From: Methylomonas sp.
GTDB lineage: Bacteria > Pseudomonadota > Gammaproteobacteria > Methylococcales > Methylomonadaceae
Length of the DNA: 25,571 nucleotides
Direction of reading: 5' to 3'
Assembly: GCA_026989715.1 (NCBI GenBank)
Contig: JALSIU010000087.1
Coordinates: 1-25,571 of the forward strand
Both the position numbers and the translations under genes were made by a program. Each line of letters opens with the position of its first letter. The stretch's first letter is position 1. Under the pieces are notes generated by a model, which made no database searches, was not told the DNA's origin, and saw nothing but the letters and a program-made list of their open reading frames with translations. Shown piece by piece: positions 22,482 to 25,571 of the stretch.

Positions 22482-24782
22482 TTACTCATCAAGCGGTAGA
22501 GTGCGCAATCTTAAGGCGTTGCTAATAACAGAAACCGAACTAAAACTCATGGCAGCCGCTGCAATCATCGGTGACAATAAAATACCAAAGAAAGGATAAA
22601 GTACCCCAGCAGCAATGGGCACACCCAAGGTATTATAAATAAAAGCAAAAAATAAATTTTGACGAATATTACGCATCGTTAATTGGCTTAAATGATGCGC
22701 TTTGGCGATGCCTAATAAATCTCCTTTAACCAACGTAATCCCAGCACTTTCCATTGCAATATCAGTACCTGTTCCCATTGCAATACCTATATTAGCTTGC
22801 GCGAGTGCCGGCGCATCATTAATACCATCTCCCGCCATAGCAACAATATGCCCTTCTTGTTGTAACTGTTTGACCACTTCTGCTTTCTGCTCGGGTAAAA
22901 CATCCGCATAAACCTGGTCAATATTCAAGTTCCGAGCAACGGCCTGCGCGGTCACTTTATTATCACCTGTTAACATCACAATTTTTATGTCCCTTTTATG
23001 TAGCTGCTCTAAAGCATCAATACTATTTTTCTTGATAGGGTCAGCGACACTGATTAAACCGGCTGCTTGATTATTAACACTTACCAGCATCACCGTTTGC
23101 CCTTCTGCACGTAAAATATCAGTACGTTCCGTTAAGGCTTGTATATCAACATTTAGCTCTGCCATTAATGTTGCATTACCGAGTGCAATGTGATGGCCTT
23201 TAACAACACCTGTCACACCTCGCCCCGTGAGTGAGTTAAAATCATCAACCGGCATAAGCAGTAATCCTTGTGCTTGCACTCCTTTTACAATCGCCGTGGC
23301 AAGCGGGTGCTCGCTCACTTGCTCTAAGCTGGCAGCGAAACGTAAAACATCCTGCTCGACAAAATCATTAACGGCCTGTACTGAGGTTAATGTTGGCTTT
23401 CCTTCTGTTAAAGTGCCTGTTTTATCGACCACTAAAGTATCGACCTTTTCCATAATTTCCAATGCTTCTGCATTTTTAATCAATATGCCGGCCATTGCCC
23501 CGCGCCCTGTTCCGACCATAATAGACATCGGCGTTGCCAAACCTAAGGCACAAGGACACGCAATGATTAATACGGCAACCGCATTTACCATAGCATGCGC
23601 TAAACGTGGCTCAGGCCCCCATACCCACCAAGCCAATAAGGTGGCAAGCGCGACCAATAGCACGACGGGGACAAAATAACCGGCAACCGTATCGGCTACC
23701 TTTTGTATCGGGGCACGACTACGTTGCGCATTACTGACCATATGCACAATTTGCGACAGCAAGGTTTCACTGCCGACATGCTCTGCACGCATTAACAAAC
23801 TACCGGTACCATTAATGGTGGCACCAATCAATGGCATGCCAATAAACTTTTCTACAGGGATAGGTTCCCCCGTAATCATCGCCTCATCAACGGCACTGCT
23901 ACCCTCAACCACAACACCATCAACAGGCACTTTTTCACCGGGGCGCACCCGTAATATATCGTTCGGCTTTACATGCTCCAGAGGAATATCTTCTTCAGTG
24001 CCATCATCACGGTGTATACGCGCCATTTTTGGTGCTAATTCAAGTAATAGCTTGATAGCATCACTGGTCTGACTTCTGGCACGCAACTCTAGTACTTGCC
24101 CCAATAAAACCAAGGTGGTGATAACCGCTGCTGCTTCAAAATAAACAGCGACTGTCCCTTCTGCACTTTGCATAATAGGAGGAAAAAGCTGTGGCAAAAA
24201 AGTAGCCACCACACTATAAATCCACGCAACACCTATGCCTATAGAAACCAAAGTAAACATATTCAGACTACGGTGCATAATAGAGGCGAGTCCGCGCTGA
24301 AAAAAAGGAAATCCTCCCCAAAGTACCACGGGGGTTGCCAGCATAAATTCAAACCACTGTATTTGTTGCACAGAAATAGCACTTGGTATTACATCAGGTG
24401 CTAAATCATGCATCATGGCGATAACAAATACAGGCAAAGCAAGCAGTACACTGACCCAAAAGCGTCGCGACATACTGCTCAATTCAATATTTTCAGCATC
24501 AACTTTTACCGTTTTGGGCTCTAGGGCCATACCGCATTTAGGACAGTCCCCAGGCTCATAACGAATAACATCAGGGTGCATCGGGCAACTATACTCGGTT
24601 TGTTCCGAGGAATTTAATACATAATTAGCCTGTTCTAACGCCATGCCACATTTTGGGCATTCCCCAGGCTGGTTCTGTTGAATTTCAGGGTGCATCGGGC
24701 AACTGTAAACAGGCGCATTACCCGAGGGTAATGCTTCGGTAGTTGTTTCTTTATGCTGATGATGACAATGGTGCGAGTTCAT
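22482..24782 (-). CDS. copA: Copper-exporting P1B-type ATPase with two heavy-metal-binding N-domains
   Basis: The 766-residue protein begins with a His-rich tip (SHHCHHQH) and two tandem heavy-metal-binding domains (residues 26-49 and 64-88, YSCPMHP...PGxCPKCGMALE) in place of the usual CxxC HMA domains. The core has TGE (304-306), the CPC ion site (409-411, IACPCALG), the phosphorylated Asp453 (DKTGT), SEHPLA (H492) and GDGINDAP. The last helices carry YN and MSFSS, the P1B-1 signature for Cu(I)/Ag(I). It pumps cuprous ions out of the cytoplasm. The ribosome site is GAGGAG. Upstream lies a CopK-like gene, supporting copper detoxification or supply. SilP-like silver export cannot be ruled out. 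Confidence 0.95.
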   Translation of the reverse strand: MNSHHCHHQHKETTTEALPSGNAPVYSCPMHPEIQQNQPGECPKCGMALEQANYVLNSSEQTEYSCPMHPDVIRYEPGDCPKCGMALEPKTVKVDAENIELSSMSRRFWVSVLLALPVFVIAMMHDLAPDVIPSAISVQQIQWFEFMLATPVVLWGGFPFFQRGLASIMHRSLNMFTLVSIGIGVAWIYSVVATFLPQLFPPIMQSAEGTVAVYFEAAAVITTLVLLGQVLELRARSQTSDAIKLLLELAPKMARIHRDDGTEEDIPLEHVKPNDILRVRPGEKVPVDGVVVEGSSAVDEAMITGEPIPVEKFIGMPLIGATINGTGSLLMRAEHVGSETLLSQIVHMVSNAQRSRAPIQKVADTVAGYFVPVVLLVALATLLAWWVWGPEPRLAHAMVNAVAVLIIACPCALGLATPMSIMVGTGRGAMAGILIKNAEALEIMEKVDTLVVDKTGTLTEGKPTLTSVQAVNDFVEQDVLRFAASLEQVSEHPLATAIVKGVQAQGLLLMPVDDFNSLTGRGVTGVVKGHHIALGNATLMAELNVDIQALTERTDILRAEGQTVMLVSVNNQAAGLISVADPIKKNSIDALEQLHKRDIKIVMLTGDNKVTAQAVARNLNIDQVYADVLPEQKAEVVKQLQQEGHIVAMAGDGINDAPALAQANIGIAMGTGTDIAMESAGITLVKGDLLGIAKAHHLSQLTMRNIRQNLFFAFIYNTLGVPIAAGVLYPFFGILLSPMIAAAAMSFSSVSVISNALRLRTLPLDE

Positions 24783-24914
24783 AATGTACTCCTCATTTTT
24801 TTGATAACAATATTCTAAAGAGCAAGCTATTACTCAAACACCGCACCTTAAAATATGCCCTAATAACACATGCTATGCAAAATAAAACACCTGTATGTTG
24901 CTTACTTCACATCA

Positions 24915-25232
24915 TTAGTGACTATGGCCGCCGCCACCGCCGCCACTACTTTTTTGAGAACCATGCCCATGTGCTGAGCTACTTTCCCCTATCTTTTTTA
25001 TCGTATCATCTTGTCGTATATAAACATAACCGCCCTCTTCTAGCGCCCATGCCTTACCTTTTTTTATCTCAACCACAGCACCTGTTTTATCGGTCATTTT
25101 CACCACTTTTCCCGAATCGATATAAAGGCTTGAGCCATCCATTAAATGCAGGGATTCTTGGCTTGGAGCAGTAGAAGCACAAGCTGAAAGCAAGCTAAGT
25201 AGCAATGATATTAAAGTTAATTTTATTTTCAT
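24915..25232 (-). CDS. CopK-like periplasmic lipoprotein with His/Gly-rich tail
   Basis: The ATG at 25232 (GGAA six bases upstream) is preferred to the TTG at 25244. The 105-residue precursor has a lipobox LLSAC, so it is membrane anchored in the periplasm. The core (LHLMDGSSLYID, KVVKMTDKTGAVVEIKKGKAW, EEGGYVYIRQDDTIKKI) can be aligned by eye with CopK of Cupriavidus. Most of the methionines that bind Cu(I) in CopK are absent. Instead the C-terminus is HGHG followed by six glycines and HSH, a likely metal-binding tail. It lies 132 bases upstream of the copper ATPase gene on the same strand. The family call is by pattern and moderately sure. Confidence 0.65.
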   Translation of the reverse strand: MKIKLTLISLLLSLLSACASTAPSQESLHLMDGSSLYIDSGKVVKMTDKTGAVVEIKKGKAWALEEGGYVYIRQDDTIKKIGESSSAHGHGSQKSSGGGGGGHSH

Positions 25233-25298
25233 AAGTGATTCCAAATGATGTCTTTAGCGATTTAATAATGAATAAAGCTTAGTCTATTTTAGGTTCAA

Positions 25299-25571
25299 TT
25301 AATGCCCATCATTATGACCTGCATGTGATGATGGCATCATTGGCTTACTTTCTTTATTATGCGAGTGTAATGCCGTTGTCATTCCCTCATCCGTTACCGA
25401 AGGTGCTTCCTGGCTCGCATGTTCATGCGGTTGCGCCCCTTGCTTGGCTAAGGTCGCCGCCGGCATAGCATGTCCATGTTCCATGCCATGTGAGTGCTGC
25501 TGATTCATTGCAGCAGCAGCCCCATTACCTTCAGGGCGGTTTAATTCTGCACCGATTGCAGTAGCGGATGC
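25299..25571 (-). CDS. C-terminal part of an unidentified protein with a His/Met-rich tail (5' end outside window)
   Basis: The frame has an internal ATG at 25508, but it is open with no stop up to the window edge (upstream reading ASATAIGAELNRPEGNGAAAA), so this is more likely the tail of a longer protein than a 69-residue one. The visible 90 residues are rich in His and Met (HSHGMEHGHAMP, HEHAS, HSHNKES, HAGHNDGH), as in copper-handling proteins. The helical start could be the end of a TolC/CusC-type outer membrane protein, but this is a guess. It heads a run with the CopK-like and copper ATPase genes. Confidence 0.6.
   Translation of the reverse strand, partial: ASATAIGAELNRPEGNGAAAAMNQQHSHGMEHGHAMPAATLAKQGAQPHEHASQEAPSVTDEGMTTALHSHNKESKPMMPSSHAGHNDGH

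Noticed and set aside
23227..23679. Plus-strand frame of 150 codons opposite the copper ATPase
   Set aside because: It is antisense to a strongly conserved gene, with low-complexity Ser/Thr composition typical of a shadow frame.

Overview
The window looks like the chromosome of a methanol-oxidising gammaproteobacterium, most probably a methanotroph of the Methylococcales type. The reasons are a complete calcium-type methanol dehydrogenase cluster (mxaFJGI followed by the maturation genes mxaR, mxaP-like, mxaS, mxaA, mxaC), a detached mxaD, a PEP-CTERM surface protein and an AT-leaning base composition. Genus cannot be fixed from the sequence alone.

Region 1 (1-7920, all minus strand) is the methanol oxidation cluster. 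mxaF (large subunit), mxaJ, mxaG (cytochrome cL) and mxaI (small subunit) come first. They are followed by a strong intrinsic terminator placed only 9 bases before mxaR. The tightly packed maturation genes mxaR, mxaP-like, mxaS, mxaA and mxaC come next, and mxaC runs off the window at base 1. The MxaF residues that bind calcium and PQQ all fall at the classical mature positions, and alanine occupies the position where lanthanide (XoxF) enzymes carry aspartate.

Region 2 (7921-14800) is a regulatory and accessory block for PQQ-dependent alcohol oxidation. It holds three NarL/LuxR-type response regulators related to one another, one HisKA_3 sensor kinase overlapping the middle regulator, two YVTN beta-propeller proteins (one very close to the 'PQQ-dependent catabolism-associated' family), mxaD, and an acidic PepSY protein. 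A near-palindromic 19-base motif, about TATAGGAN4TTCCCGTT, recurs in the mxaF/regulator, mxaD and PepSY upstream regions. It is a candidate operator for one of these regulators. The third regulator has lost most receiver active-site residues.

Region 3 (14800-17700) holds an eroded IS982-family transposase and a PEP-CTERM gene. Upstream of that gene are a clear sigma-54 promoter and three direct repeats at an exact 52-base period. An RCC1-repeat secreted protein of unknown role follows.

Region 4 (17700-20410, minus strand) holds a YpfJ-type zinc metallopeptidase, a SpoIIAA-like protein, a small protein with the His/Cys arrangement of clan CD (caspase-like or CHAT-like) cysteine peptidases, and a 64-residue conserved-looking small protein.

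Region 5 (20411-25571, minus strand) is a copper and signalling block: the His-rich C-terminus of an unidentified protein cut by the window edge, a CopK-like lipoprotein, a copper P1B-ATPase with two tandem heavy-metal-binding domains, a two-TM potassium-type channel and an HD-GYP protein. Copper handling fits a methanotroph, but methane monooxygenase genes are not in the window. All functions are inferred by reading motifs; no database search was run.
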